Assembly: GCF_021462225.1 (NCBI RefSeq)
Contig: NC_061795.1
Span: forward strand, 744,001 to 808,000
Length of the DNA stretch: 64,000 nt
Direction: 5' to 3'
Source of the DNA: Girardinichthys multiradiatus
Taxonomy: Eukaryota > Chordata > Actinopteri > Cyprinodontiformes > Goodeidae
Below are positions 1-10,619 of the stretch, in pieces; positions within the stretch are counted from its first letter, which is position 1; every line of letters starts with the position of its first letter. The translations under genes were made by a program, and so were the position numbers. The notes beneath the pieces were generated by a model, which worked only from the letters and a program-made list of their open reading frames with translations, was not told where the DNA came from and made no database searches.

Positions 1-750
1 CAGGGGTGTGTTCTATCTCCACTCCTCTTCTCTCTGTACACAAATGACTGCACCTCATCGGACTCGTCCATGAAACTCCTGAAGTTTGCAGATGACACCA
101 CTGTCATTGGACTGATCCAGGACGGTGATGAGTCTGCATACAGACAGCAGGTGGATCGGCTGGTACACTGGTGCGGTCAGAACTACCTTGAACTCAACCC
201 ACTCAAGACTGTGGAAATGGTGGTGGACTTTCAGAGAACACCACCCCCATACACCCCCCTCACCATCCTCAACAACACTGTATCGGCCGTGGACCACTTC
301 AGGTTCTTAGGAACCACCATCTCTGAGGACCTGAGATGGTCTTCACACATAGACACTGTTCGAAAGAAGGTCCAGCAGAGACTGTACTTCCTGAGGCAAC
401 TCAAGAAGTTCAACCTTCCACAGGAGCTGTTGGTCATCTTCTACACTGCTATCATTCAGTCTGTCCTGTCTTCATCCATCTCAGTGTGGTTTGGTTCATC
501 CACAAAACAGGACAGGTCCAGACTGCAACGAATAATCAGGACTGCAGAGAGAATAATCAGAGCTGACCTTCCCTCCATCCAGGACCTATACAGGTCAAGG
601 GTCAGGAAAAGAGCTGCTAAAATCTCTCCAGACCCCACACACCCTGCACATAAACTGTTCAGAGTTTTACCTTTAGGTGGCGCTACAGAGCACTGTTCAC
701 TAAAACCAGCTGCCACAGAGACAGTTTCTTCCTCCAGGCTGTTTCTCTGA
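1..750 (+). CDS. LINE reverse transcriptase, C-terminal part (Rex1/CR1-like)
   Basis: The reading frame is open from the first base of the window, so the protein starts upstream; 249 residues are visible, ending at TGA 748-750. It opens with the RT motif QGCVLSPLLF, followed by the FADDT catalytic box at about residues 30-34. The C-terminal region that follows (FLGTTISEDL, then KKVQQRLYFLRQLKKFN) is typical of fish Rex1/CR1-type non-LTR elements. No internal stop or frameshift is seen in this part. The enzyme would copy its own RNA at a nicked chromosomal target. The first in-frame Met (base 70) is not a real start because the RT motif lies before it. The exact LINE clade is inferred from memory of related fish elements. 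Confidence 0.85.
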   Translation, partial: QGCVLSPLLFSLYTNDCTSSDSSMKLLKFADDTTVIGLIQDGDESAYRQQVDRLVHWCGQNYLELNPLKTVEMVVDFQRTPPPYTPLTILNNTVSAVDHFRFLGTTISEDLRWSSHIDTVRKKVQQRLYFLRQLKKFNLPQELLVIFYTAIIQSVLSSSISVWFGSSTKQDRSRLQRIIRTAERIIRADLPSIQDLYRSRVRKRAAKISPDPTHPAHKLFRVLPLGGATEHCSLKPAATETVSSSRLFL

Positions 751-945
751 TTGACATTTAATAGAGTACAAAACAACAACATATAGATGTTGCAAATGTA
801 CCTTTTTATTATATATGTGTACATTGTAAATTATAAATATGTATATTCTGTAATACAAAAACAGAACAAAAGAGCAAAGTATACCGGAGGCAAATTCCTT
901 GTTTGTATGAACGAACTTGGCAATAAAGCTGATTCTGATTCTGAT
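1..945 (+). mobile_element. 3' end of Rex1/CR1-like LINE with TGATTC repeat tail
   Basis: After the RT stop codon an AT-rich 3' UTR of about 170 bases leads to AATAAA at 922-927 and a short tail of TGATTC repeats to about 945. A short microsatellite tail instead of long poly(A) is usual for CR1/L2-type LINEs. The 5' part lies outside the window. Confidence 0.75.
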
Positions 946-964
946 AAATAAACTTGACTTGAGT

Positions 965-1370
965 TGACTTAATCTTGCAGTAATTTCGGTAGGCTGGCCA
1001 TTCCTGGGAAGATTCAACGCTGTTCCGTTATTTTGTTGAAAACTGAATTTTGAATTTGTTCAGGTTATTGTTATCTAAATGATGTGTTTACTTTGAGATC
1101 TTAAAAGCCTACTTCATGTTGTCAACCAGGTTCTAGTTGAGTGATTTATTGATTCTTCATGTCTGACAGTAATCACGCCTGGGTGTGGCTAGTAAAACTG
1201 AGCAAAGCTTTCCAAATAGTGCTCATTTAGGATTGAACAAGGAAGCAATAGCTTATAGCCATAGAGTTGATATTAACATTTGTTTCCTGATCTAAAACAT
1301 TTAAGAGTGGCATAAAAAGCACAAACAGAAGAAATCAGCAAGGGAGAAACTACTTTATCACAGCATTGTA
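965..1370 (-). mobile_element. Tc1-like transposon relic (family A)
   Basis: The piece around 985-1020 (GGCCATTCCTGGGAAG) and the end near 1340-1370 (CACAGCATTGTA) match the antisense transposase and terminal repeat of a common fish Tc1 family. The same family is seen at 23360-24590. No reading frame survives. It abuts the LINE tail at the left. Confidence 0.6.
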
Positions 1371-2265
1371 TACACACAGCAGAGGTCAACTAGCAGCACT
1401 TTGGGGATTTAGGCGTAGACATACTTCTGTCCGCAAACACGGCACCAGATGTGATTAGTTCTCACATACATTATAATACATGATAATCACCTTTACATTT
1501 GGGCTGTAACGATCCACCTCACTTACATTAAAACCTCCATGACAGTTTTAAAAAAGCAACAGTGTCAGGTTTCTGAGAACGGCTAAAGGCTGAGGTCCAG
1601 TGTTGACTATTTTCTGATCAATCCATCAGGAAGGGTTTTCTGGCCTTCTTTCAAATCTAACTTTTGTGAAACCTACACCTGGACTAAAATTGGAGAGGAG
1701 GAAAAACACTGAATCCATAAAAAGTACATAAAAGCTGATTATACTTGATCTTTGTGATAGGATATCTACCACTTTGGGTGTGTTTCTCTTCACTGAGCTC
1801 AATAAGTACACTAAGCACCGAGTTTGTGAAATTCCTACATGGAGTTTGTCCATCTCACCCTCCTTGACCCTGGTGGTCTGAACGTCACAGATGCACGTTT
1901 TCCTCCTGATGCAAGCGGGCAGCCAGCCAGTAATCTGCTAAATCAGGCCTGATCGGCTCGATAAATCGGTTTGAGGAACGAAATTAGAAGGATTTGGCAA
2001 ACAATGCTACTCTGTTCCCAGACTACACTCTGAAAATGGGCGCTTGGTTGTGGACCTGAGAGAGAACAGGGTAAAGCTATTAACTGACAAAACAGGGCAC
2101 TGCTCTCCAAGTTCTGTTTCAGGAGCAGCCTTATCAGCTAACACTTAGGCAACATCATATAAAACATTCCCTACAAACTATAGCCGACTATTTTACCGCT
2201 TGGACAAAGTTGACCGTTGCTTTTAAAGTGAATGTAGTTTTTTTTGTATGTGGTTTAATACCTTA
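1371..2265. other. Intergenic stretch, no recognised feature
   Basis: AT-rich sequence with only short chance ORFs. I recognise no gene, RNA or transposon here. Confidence 0.5.
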
Positions 2266-2267
2266 AA

Positions 2268-2420
2268 CAGAATTAGAGTATAATACTGGGTCTGTCCAAC
2301 CTTACAATGGCGTATTTTGTAACCTTTATTGACCAAGCATTATCAGATGATGTCATTCCTTGGTCCAGTGTGAGAATCTCACCGGCCAATGTAGACAATT
2401 CAAAACATTTCAGTTCATAA
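2268..2420 (+). repeat. Direct repeat, copy 1
   Basis: About 150 bases that recur in the same orientation at about 3833-3985. Shared blocks include AGATGATGTCATT, a TGTGAGA-TCTCACC block and a matching ACAATA/CTGG-TCTGT stretch. By eye identity is roughly three quarters with small gaps. The two copies flank a Tc1 relic. Confidence 0.6.
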
Positions 2421-2439
2421 CAGCTTCATTATGAAATGT

Positions 2440-3640
2440 GTGGAAAGTATTTGTATAGAGGTGCTCTGGTCAGGTGAGACCAAAATGTAACATTTTAACC
2501 TACACGCTAAACACTACGCATGGAGGAAAAACTAACACTCCGCATCATCCTTAACAGACCATCCCCACCTTAGAACACGGTAGTGGCAGCATCATACTGT
2601 GCGGATGCCAGAAAACCTCGTTTGAGTCATCAAAACACTTGAGGTTGGTTTGGAGTTTCACAATCTGGCTGCACAAAGACTCTTAATATATGCCAGAGCT
2701 CCACTGGAATTAGATCAAAGCATTGTCATATCTTAGAATAGACTAGTCAAAGTCCAGACTTACATTTTATTGTATATCTGTAGCAAAACTTGAAAGCTGC
2801 TGTTCACAGATGCTCTCCATCCAATCTTTTTGGACTTACGGACAATAATGTCCGCTGTTCAAATCTGGTAGGAGATACCTTCAGGACTTTAGCATCTGTA
2901 GCGGCAGAAGGCGGCGCTGTCACAAAGTACTGACTCAGGAGGGCTGAATAGAAAACGCATGGCACGACTTTGACTTTTTAAAAACTGTGCATCTTCTTTC
3001 CTTCCTATGGTTCCTTTTGTATCAAACATTTATCTCTTTTCCATCTTTTTCCTACATTTTTATAACTTATTTGCCATTTGAGTTCTGTTGGACTTGACTA
3101 AGAAGCATTGGACTATCCTAGACTAAATAGTTTGAACTCCAGGACCTTTAATGTGTTTGTTAAAAAAATGGTAAAATAGCAGTTTTAGGGCTTGGTTTAG
3201 CATTTAGGGGCCAGTTTAAGAAAGAAAAAAAAATTCAGTGGAGCCTGAATTTAAAGTAATTCAGACAAAACAGGTTAAAAATGCCTTTTTGGATTTTGTT
3301 TTTCATCCAAATTCATCCAAAACTAAAAGACAAATCATGTCAAAGTAATATTAAGCATAAATAGACTTATCTTTAGAAAATAAAAAGTCTGGAAACCCTA
3401 ATATGTCTCTAAAGTCAGGGGCCTTTTTTCCACATTTATCCAGACCTGGAAAAGATAAATGCTAATTCCATGTTTCCAGAGTTTTCAAGACTGACGAGGA
3501 ACCCCGGCCCACACCTCTTTACACAATTATACGTTCCTTTGTGTTGGTTGATCACATAAAATCCCAACACATACACTGAAGTGGTTGTAATGTGAAAACA
3601 TTTAAGGAATATAAAAACTTTTGTACGGTATTACCTGAAG
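2440..3640 (+). mobile_element. Tc1-like transposon relic (family D)
   Basis: Decayed transposase sense strand: GGTGAGACCAAAATG near 2472, CCATCCCCACC near 2560 and GGTAGTGGCAGCATCAT near 2579 match the usual Tc1 order (SDET..., then the HGGGSIMLW-like block). The right end (about 3520-3630) carries the ATCACATAAAATCCCAA terminal-repeat text common in fish genomes. Many stops and indels are present; it is not functional. Confidence 0.65.
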
Positions 3641-3832
3641 CAGAAATGCACGACTCCACCTGCAGCTCATTGCTCTTCAAGTTCAGTTTATCCTACACAC
3701 CTGACCTCTCTACTCATGCAAAAATGGTCCAAAACATTATCTAGAAATTACACCCTGCTTTAAATCCCTAAAGTAAATATAACTCTACTTTATGGCCAAG
3801 TACCTTCTCTACATTGCGAGTGTTTTCACCGA

Positions 3833-3985
3833 ATTCAAAAGAACAATACTGGTTCTGTTCGACCTTACTAAAGTGGATTTGGTGACCTATTTGGACATGA
3901 GATGATGTCATTTCCTGATCCAGTTATTTGTGAGATTCTCACCAGCTGATTTGGACAATCTTAAAATATTTCCCAACAGTACAGG
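3833..3985 (+). repeat. Direct repeat, copy 2
   Basis: Second copy of the repeat at 2268-2420, same orientation, diverged. The surrounding sequence shows no gene. Confidence 0.6.
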
Positions 3986-5786
3986 AACCAGGGGTATATA
4001 TGATGTACTACTGAATGCAGTACTGCTGTTAATACTGAGATGACAGGGGCTCAGACTGTTAGTGGAGTTTGTCCTCATCACGACTACTTCACAAATGTAT
4101 TCTTAGTGTACACACCATCAGTTTTGGAAATGTGTGTTTTATCTTATCTTGATTGTCTCCCTATAGTTAACAAATACTTTCCAGACATGTTTTATCTGTT
4201 GAGAAGGAACCCGACTATTCATCCCTTTATTGTTGGGCAGAAAACGACAGCAGCAGCAAGAATGGAGCCAAAGACTAAAAGCCAAAGTAAACTGGAAAAC
4301 ATCCTTTAGTTAACTTTAAAAAGTGATTTCACAGAATGCCTTTACCTACAGACCAATAAACTCAAGGTCACCTCAATTCAGGCTCTTAAACGAAGTAAGA
4401 TTAAGTTATATGACCAAGGAAGAAAAGAGGTCTGGGAAGAAGGAAGGAATAAAAGAACACAAAGTAGGAAAGAAGGAAGTCCAGGAAGGAGGTATTATAA
4501 GCAAGGACAGAAATGGGCAAGCACATAAAAAAGGAAAGACATGAGAGAGGCAGAAAAAAGAAGGAAGGATGGATGAATGGAAAGGAAAGACAACTTTTAG
4601 ACAGTGAGATACAGAATAAAGTCTGGAAAAACACTTTATTCTCTCAGACCTGGGAAATCCTAAAATCAAATTCCACTTTTCCACAGCGTAGGAACCCTGT
4701 ACTTACCTTCGTCTTTAAGGTAAGTCGCTGCTGCCAAAGCCACAGATACTGCTTTTAAACTTTCCCATGGATTTGGATTTTCAACACTAAGCTGCACACA
4801 GTAACTGTATTAAATCATACCTCCATATTTATTGCTGCTCTCATGGGCCCAACTATGGAGAAAATAGTAATAATAATAATCCCTGCAATACCGTTAGTAT
4901 TAGGGGTTTTCAAACATTAGAATTGATCTTTTCATGATAAAACTAATTAAGATAAAAACATTCTCCCAGTAATGATAAACAATACAAAACTGGATTTAAA
5001 TGTACTACATGAAAAAGTTACTTCGCACTGATTTGAACTCAATTCTTTATTTTTTCACTTGAACGCTGACAGACGCTGTACAATCAGAGGTAATGAAGTA
5101 CAATTTTCCCATCTGAACGAGTGATCAGAACATTGGAAACGATGTGGGTCACATGTGACCGGCTGAAAATCCAACTGAAACAAGCAGAACGCGCCTCCCT
5201 CTTTCGGCTGGGACAGAAAGATCGCTGCGTCTGGTTGGGAGGTGGAACCTGTTGTTTACAGGCAGTAAACTAGCTAGTTAAAGGCTGAATGAGATAACTT
5301 GTTTCTGCAGATGTTCACACTACAATTTATACGTTGTTGGAAAAAAAGTCATATTTACTATTTCTTTAATACCACGAATTCCACCAAGAATGGAGAAATA
5401 TGCGGTTGCTTCTCACGGTGTTGTGAAGATTAATTGCACTGAAGGCCCAGCATCACTTTCATATATTAATTCCTAAGAGGACCTACAAGTTAACATATAA
5501 AAAGAAATAATAGAGAACTTAACTGCACCTTTAATCCAAACACAATCCAAGCTCCTAATAATAAATATATATAATTCACTGTTTGGCATCACAATTAAAA
5601 TGCTGTTTGGTGTAAACCCACTGCCCAACTTACTGTAATGCCTTTTCTATCTTGGATCATGTAAAACACGTTGAAGAGAAACAAATCACACTTTAAATAT
5701 GTTACATCTAAAACACGACAGATCTCGTTCTGATGCTTTCATGACAATGATCCATCAGTGTGATGATATATTTTCAGGAATGGTCC
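3986..5786. other. Intergenic, with purine-rich tract at 4420-4610
   Basis: The stretch between the repeat and the 3' end of aen. A GAAGGAA-type purine-rich low-complexity tract runs from about 4420 to 4610 and opens ORFs in several frames on both strands; none looks like a protein. The aen 3' UTR must begin at 5786, but I cannot fix its poly(A) site with confidence. Confidence 0.5.
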
Positions 5787-8006
5787 TTAATGGCTGTCTG
5801 TTAAGACCTCATCTGGCCAGAACTCGTCCTGCATGTAGTGATCTGAAGAGTGGAAGCTCGGTTCGTGTGGAGCATCGTCGTCTCTCAGTCTTCTCTCCAT
5901 CTCCTGCTCCCACTCGTCCTCCACCAGCTTGTAGAGATCCAGAGAGGCCTGGGCGTCCTCCACTGAACAGTGGCCTCTTCTCCCAGCCTGGACAGAAAAA
6001 CACACGGGGTGGGGATCAGTGTGTTTAGTGAGGCTCTTTTTGGCCTACTGTACCTTTGCAGTTTTGATCATTTCTAAAAACATGATCCACTATGTGTTTG
6101 ATTACCGCTCAACACATAGTTCATCTACCAGCCTGCAGGTAAAATATTGTTTGGGTAGGGAAGAAAAATGTGGATGTACTGCAAAAGATATCACCGTGGT
6201 AATGTTCTCCAATAATATCACCACTGCATGCTTTTCTAAAACACAGAAGGTACAGATTGGTTCGTTCTCAGCAGTGCTCCAAATCTGGTCCTGGAACCCC
6301 GATGTCCTGTATGTCTTAACCCCAACAAGGGGCTCACTTTCTACCCTGTTTTTAAGCAGGGAGTGTTTGTACGCCTGTGCATGTTGTAGAGTTTCAGAAT
6401 TGGTTTACGAGAAAAAAGTCTGCTGGACAGGACAAAATGGCAACACAAGTCAGGAAAGGGGCAAAATGGACCTAGAGACGCTCTGAAGTATAAAATCACA
6501 TATTTTGCCAACATTCACTCTGTTTTATTAGAGCACACTTTTAGAGGCAGTGTGAATCAAAAACGGTTATTTTTCCATTAAACAGAAAGAAAACTCAAAC
6601 CGAATATGAGAGCTGGCTAAGTCCCCAGCACTTACCTGTATCCTCCTGTTCAGCAGCTTACTGGCCAGTAATTTAAGAGATGAGCAGCGTCCAGAAGGGA
6701 AGCCAGCCAGTCGGCTGAGGAGACGCGTTGTACTCGTGTCTCTGACCATGTGACCGGGATGGTCCATGTTCAACACCTCAAAGTCATTGTAGATGGAGTG
6801 GCCCACCACTGCTTTGCCTTCAAGTATACCGAGGATCTGCAGGAGAAGGAGCAGATTGTTTCTACACAATTCAACTGGTACAAACAGTTGCTTCTTGATA
6901 TTGTGAAGAACAATTATATTTAGGAATTTTATTCTGTGGCTTCAACTATACTTGTTCTAACGTAGCTGAGCCCCTTCAGTCAGTATCAACTTCTGATCAG
7001 CATCCAAAACAGCCTGACCACACCACCACCAACATGAAGCATGGTTGTGGTAGCATCATGCTGTGGAGATACTTTGCTTCAGCAGGAAAATAAGCTGGTC
7101 AAAGCTGATAGGAAGGTTTGTTAAGTTAAATAGAGTAATCCCGAAAGAAGACCAGTTAAAAGACCCCAAGAGACTTGAGCCTGGGGCCATGGTTCAACTT
7201 CTAGCAGGAAAACACCCTTGAAGCTGTAAGGACGGCCCAGTCAAAGTCTAACCCTAAATTCAAATGCGAATCTGTAGCAAGACTTGAAAACTGATGCTCT
7301 AATTTCAGCTTCTAAATGTACAAAACTAGCAGATATGTATAAAAAAAGCCTTTTTATTTAAATGTGAAATCTTGATGTCAATCCAAGCAGGTGTTACCTC
7401 CTCCCTGGCCTGAACAAAGGGTACAGCGTTGAGGAGATGATGCCTACGGATCCCGCTCCAGGGCGTTCGGAAATTGGTGACAGGCTGACACGGTCGGACA
7501 TATTTATCATACAAGATGTTGCCATGATAGTCGATGATGCTGCAGCGGGCCAGTTCACTGCATCGGCCACCTGGCCCAGTTCCCACCATCTCACAGTCCA
7601 ATGCCACCACCGAGGTACGGCATGAACCGAGACAGGGAGAGCTCCGACCACTAGTGGGGGGACTGGTTTCAGAGAAACCACTATCTACCTCCCAGCTGTC
7701 TCTGAGGGCTGTAATCACACTGTGGTGATCAGGCTCTAGTGCAGAGTGTAAAGTGCTTTGACGTTCCAGGTTTGGATCAACTAATTTAGCTTTCTTCATC
7801 AGCATATTTGCATCCAGGGGTTCACACCAGGAGCTGGTTGTTTCCTTCTTTCTGCTAGAGAAAACCTTCTTATCGTGGTGTCTCTTTCTGGCTCTTGCAC
7901 TCTCCATCGCACGAATCAGCATGGATTTCTTGCAGAGATACCTGTAGTTACCAAGAAGGCCAAATGAGGCAGATACTCTATTTTTTTTTGACGGATGGGA
8001 CATCAT
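5787..8006 (-). CDS. aen: Apoptosis-enhancing nuclease (AEN / ISG20L1)
   Basis: DEDDh-family 3'-5' exonuclease. In mammals AEN is a p53-induced nuclear and nucleolar nuclease that digests DNA and RNA during apoptosis. Coding exons: 8006-7398, 6836-6636 and 5987-5787, with GT-AG introns in phase 0; 203+67+66 codons give 336 aa (human AEN is about 325). A basic N-terminal region precedes the nuclease domain. Exo I is [10 protein letters not shown] (D and E of the D-x-E pair), Exo II is [14 protein letters not shown] (D), and Exo III is [15 protein letters not shown] (H and D), so all catalytic residues are present. The C-terminal tail is acidic. The start is the first of two adjacent Met codons (8004-8006); nine consecutive A bases encode the Lys-Lys-Asn just after it. 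A putative acceptor at 8037 suggests a non-coding first exon upstream. The intron between exons 1 and 2 carries a Tc1 relic. Confidence 0.93.
6990..7330 (+). mobile_element. Tc1-like relic inside aen intron
   Basis: CACCACCAACATGAAGCATG and GTGGTAGCATCATGCTGTGG at about 7023-7065, then GGCCCAGTCAAAGTCTAACC near 7235, are the middle and C-terminal coding blocks of a Tc1 transposase on the plus strand, opposite to aen. The frame is lost and there are no clear terminal repeats. Confidence 0.6.
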
Positions 8007-8036
8007 GTGATAAGGACAAGTGTCTCATGATCATAT

Positions 8037-8605
8037 CTGGGAAGGTAAGATTCAGAAAACAAGGATTAATATTCATTATAGTCACAAAATCTCTCTGTTA
8101 CCGAGTCTGTAATGTGAGCACAACATCTAGAGAAATTAAGCAGAGTTGCCCTAAACTTCAAGTATCAGCCAAGGCCAATTTGAAAGCCTAATAAGATTCA
8201 ATACATTTATTTCACTTTTTATATATTTACTGGTCATGTCACACAGAGGGACCAGTGAAATGGCACTCAGCACAACAGGTTGTAGCTTTCCAAATAACCA
8301 TTCTGGCGAGCAGAACATAAGCCGTATTGAGCACTGATCCCTAGTTTATGAAATCGCAGGTTTGTGATTCATCTCATTTTTAGTTTCGTGTGCAGCTTCT
8401 ATTAACTTTAACCACTAGATATCTGAATGAAAGTCGGTCCAGTGGTAAGAAAAACTACGCTACAAGGAAAGAAAACGATTAACCATAAATATAATGGTAA
8501 GTAAACGTTAATTCTCCATGTTTCCAACATATCCGTGTTATCTGTAGTAATCTGTAACAATTAAAACCAGTTATATTAGCAGAGAAACCTTGAATCATAC
8601 GGTAC
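8037..8605 (-). other. Putative aen 5' intron
   Basis: On the minus strand TTACCTTCCCAG precedes 8036 and fits an acceptor, and CTGCAG|GTACCG at 8606/8605 fits a donor. This would make 8606 to about 8680 a non-coding first exon. Transcript data are needed to confirm it. No repeats are recognised inside. Confidence 0.4.
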
Positions 8606-8625
8606 CTGCAGCACGTGTATAACTG

Positions 8626-8645
8626 GAATATGCCCAGACAAGTTC
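8626..8645 (-). promoter_or_regulatory. Candidate p53 response element upstream of aen
   Basis: Two abutting decamers without spacer fit RRRCWWGYYY at 19 of 20 positions. AGACAAGTTC (8636-8645) is a perfect half-site. GAATATGCCC (8626-8635) has T instead of the core C. AEN is a known p53 target in mammals, and the site lies about 620 bases upstream of the ATG beside the putative first exon. A mismatched core base usually weakens binding. Confidence 0.45.
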
Positions 8646-8662
8646 CCGACTGACGCCACCTG

Positions 8663-8667
8663 ATTGG
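8663..8667 (-). promoter_or_regulatory. CCAAT box upstream of aen
   Basis: ATTGG on the plus strand is CCAAT on the minus (aen) strand, just upstream of the candidate p53 site. An E-box CACGTG lies at 8612-8617. The placement fits a TATA-less promoter; this is inference from position only. Confidence 0.35.
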
Positions 8668-8824
8668 CTCGTTCTCTTCTTCGTTTATGGTTTATCAGGA
8701 AAAGGTCTAAATCTCAGCACCGCCTAGTGATGTGAGGCAGTATTACGCCAAGCAGGGTTACAAAATTAAGTCTTGCGATTTCTTTCTTATTTCTGTCCTG
8801 TCATACATCAAGACGTTTTCTCTA

Positions 8825-9025
8825 CAGGTCCTTCTCAAAATATTAGCATATTGTGATAAAGTTCATTATTTTCCATAATGTCATGATGAAAATTTAACAT
8901 TCATATATTTTAGATTCATTGCACACTAACTGAAATATTTCAGGTCTTTTATTGTCTTAATACGGATGATTTTGGCATACAGCTCATGAAAACCCAAAAT
9001 TCCTATCTCACAAAATTAGCATATT
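8825..9025 (+). repeat. Left terminal inverted repeat of Tc1 element
   Basis: About 200 bases, inverted copy at 10235-10434. The text CTCACAAAATTAGCATAT marks the inner end; outer and inner halves both contain ATTAGCATAT, the direct-repeat-within-TIR layout (IR/DR) known for several Tc1 families. Confidence 0.9.
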
Positions 9026-9101
9026 TCATCCGACCAATAAAAGAAAAGTGTTTTTAATACAAAAAACGTCAACCTTCAAATAATCATGTACAGTTATGCA
9101 C

Positions 9102-10106
9102 TCAATACTTGGTCGGGAATCCTTTTGCAGAAATGACTGCTTCAATGCGGCGTGGCATGGAGGTAATCAGCCTGTGGCACTGCTGAGGTCTTATGGAGGC
9201 CCAGGATGCTTCGATAGCAGCCTTTAGCTCATCCAAAGTGTTGGGTCTTGAGTCTCTCAACGTTCTCTTCACAATATCCCACAGATTCTCTATGGGGTTC
9301 AGGTCAGGAGAGTTGGCAGGCCAATTGAGCACATTGATACCATGGTCAGTAAACCATTTACCAGTGGTTTTGGCACTGTGAGCAGGTGCCAGGTCGTGCT
9401 GAAAAATGAAATCTTCATCTCCATAAAGCTTTTCAGCAGATGGAAGCATGAAGTGCTCCAAAATCTCCTGATAGCTAGCTGCATTGACCCTGCCTTTGAT
9501 AAAACACAGTGGACCAACACCAGCAGCTGACACGGCACCCCAGACCATCACTGACTGTGGGTACTTGACACTGGACTTCTGGCATTTTGGCATTTCCTTC
9601 TCCCCAGTCTTCCTCCAGACTCTGGCACCTTGATTTCTGAATGACATGCAGAATTTGCTTTCATCCGAAAAAAGTACTTTGGACCACTGAGCAACAGTCC
9701 AGTGCTGCTTCTCTGTAGCCCAGGTCAGGCGCTTCTGCCGCTGTTTCTGGTTCAAAAGTGGCTTGACCTGGGGAATGCGGCACCTGTAGCCCATTTCCTG
9801 CACACGCCTGTGCACGGTGGCTCTGGATGTTTCTACTCCAGACTCAGTCCACTGCTTCCGCAGGTCCCCCAAGGTCTGGAATCGGCCCTTCTCCACAATC
9901 TTCCTCAGGGTCCGGTCACCTCTTCTCGTTGTGCAGCGTTTTCTGCCACACTTTTTCCTTCCCACAGACTTCCCACTGAGGTGCCTTGATACAGCACTCT
10001 GGGAACAGCCTATTCATTCAGAAATGTCTTTCTGTGTCTTACCCTCTTGCTTGAGGGTGTCAATAGTGGCCTTCTGGACAGCAGTCAGGTCGGCAGTCTT
10101 ACCCAT
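9102..10106 (-). pseudogene. Tc1 transposase with one premature stop
   Basis: DD34E transposase. Translation from ATG 10104-10106 (MGKTADLTA...) meets TGA at 10014-10016 (codon 31), in the first helix-turn-helix; the frame then runs open to 9102, about 334 codons in all, normal for Tc1. After the stop come the second DNA-binding part with a basic GRKKCGRKR stretch, and the catalytic core: first Asp in VLFSDESKF, second Asp in FIFQHDLAPAHS, and Glu in SPDLNPIENLWD, exactly 34 residues after the second Asp. No other damage is visible. The stop could come from a single C-to-T change at an Arg codon (inference). A 287-residue product could start downstream but would lack the N-terminal DNA-binding helices. 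Confidence 0.9.
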
Positions 10107-10234
10107 GATTGGGCTTTGGAGTGATGAACCAGGCTGGGAGTTTTAAAGGCCTCAGGAATCTTTTGCAGGTGTTTAGAGTTAACTCGTTGATTCAGATGAT
10201 TAGGTTCATAGCTCGTTTAGAGACCCTTTTAATG

Positions 10235-10434
10235 ATATGCTAATTTTGTGAGATAGGAATTTTGGGTTTTCATGAGCTGTATGCCAAAATCATCCGTATT
10301 AAGACAATAAAAGACCTGAAATATTTCAGTTAGTGTGCAATGAATCTAAAATATATGAATGTTACATTTTCATCATGACATTATGGAAAATAATGAACTT
10401 TATCACAATATGCTAATATTTTGAGAAGGACCTG
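10235..10434 (-). repeat. Right terminal inverted repeat of Tc1 element
   Basis: Inverted copy of 8825-9025, with one visible mismatch. Confidence 0.9.
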
Positions 10435-10619
10435 CATCTTGACTTGAAGCTAGACCTGATTAATTGTGAATCTTCCCCAAATAAATTTGACTAATATTTC
10501 AGCAGCAGCGTGTGGTTACTGGTAAATGCACTAAAATGACATTTTTAGATTTTTATAGAAACAGTTCATTTGAGGTTAAACATTTTACATTTGAAAATCC
10601 ACAAATTTCCCAGCTGTTT

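Larger units (their letters stand above)
8825..10434 (-). mobile_element. Nearly intact Tc1-like transposon, about 1.6 kb
   Basis: A complete element begins with CAGGTCCTTCTC after a TA at 8823-8824 and ends with the inverted copy at 10434. The right target dinucleotide reads CA instead of TA, one change. Terminal inverted repeats of about 200 bp differ at one base by eye (T versus G near 8900 / 10362). The transposase gene lies between them on the minus strand. The near-identical ends imply a recent insertion compared with all other Tc1 copies in this window. Confidence 0.93.

Noticed and set aside
4401..4684. ORFs on both strands in the GAAGGAA-rich tract
   Set aside because: Low-complexity purine tract; translations are Lys/Glu/Gly-rich or Ser/Phe/Leu-rich with no homology that I recognise.
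5699..6486. Plus-strand ORFs opposite aen (109 and 155 codons)
   Set aside because: The first is the antisense shadow of the last aen exon. The second lies in the aen intron with no familiar features.
9299..10146. Other ORFs within the Tc1 element on both strands
   Set aside because: Shadows of the transposase in wrong frames; the plus-strand ones run opposite to DD34E coding sequence.
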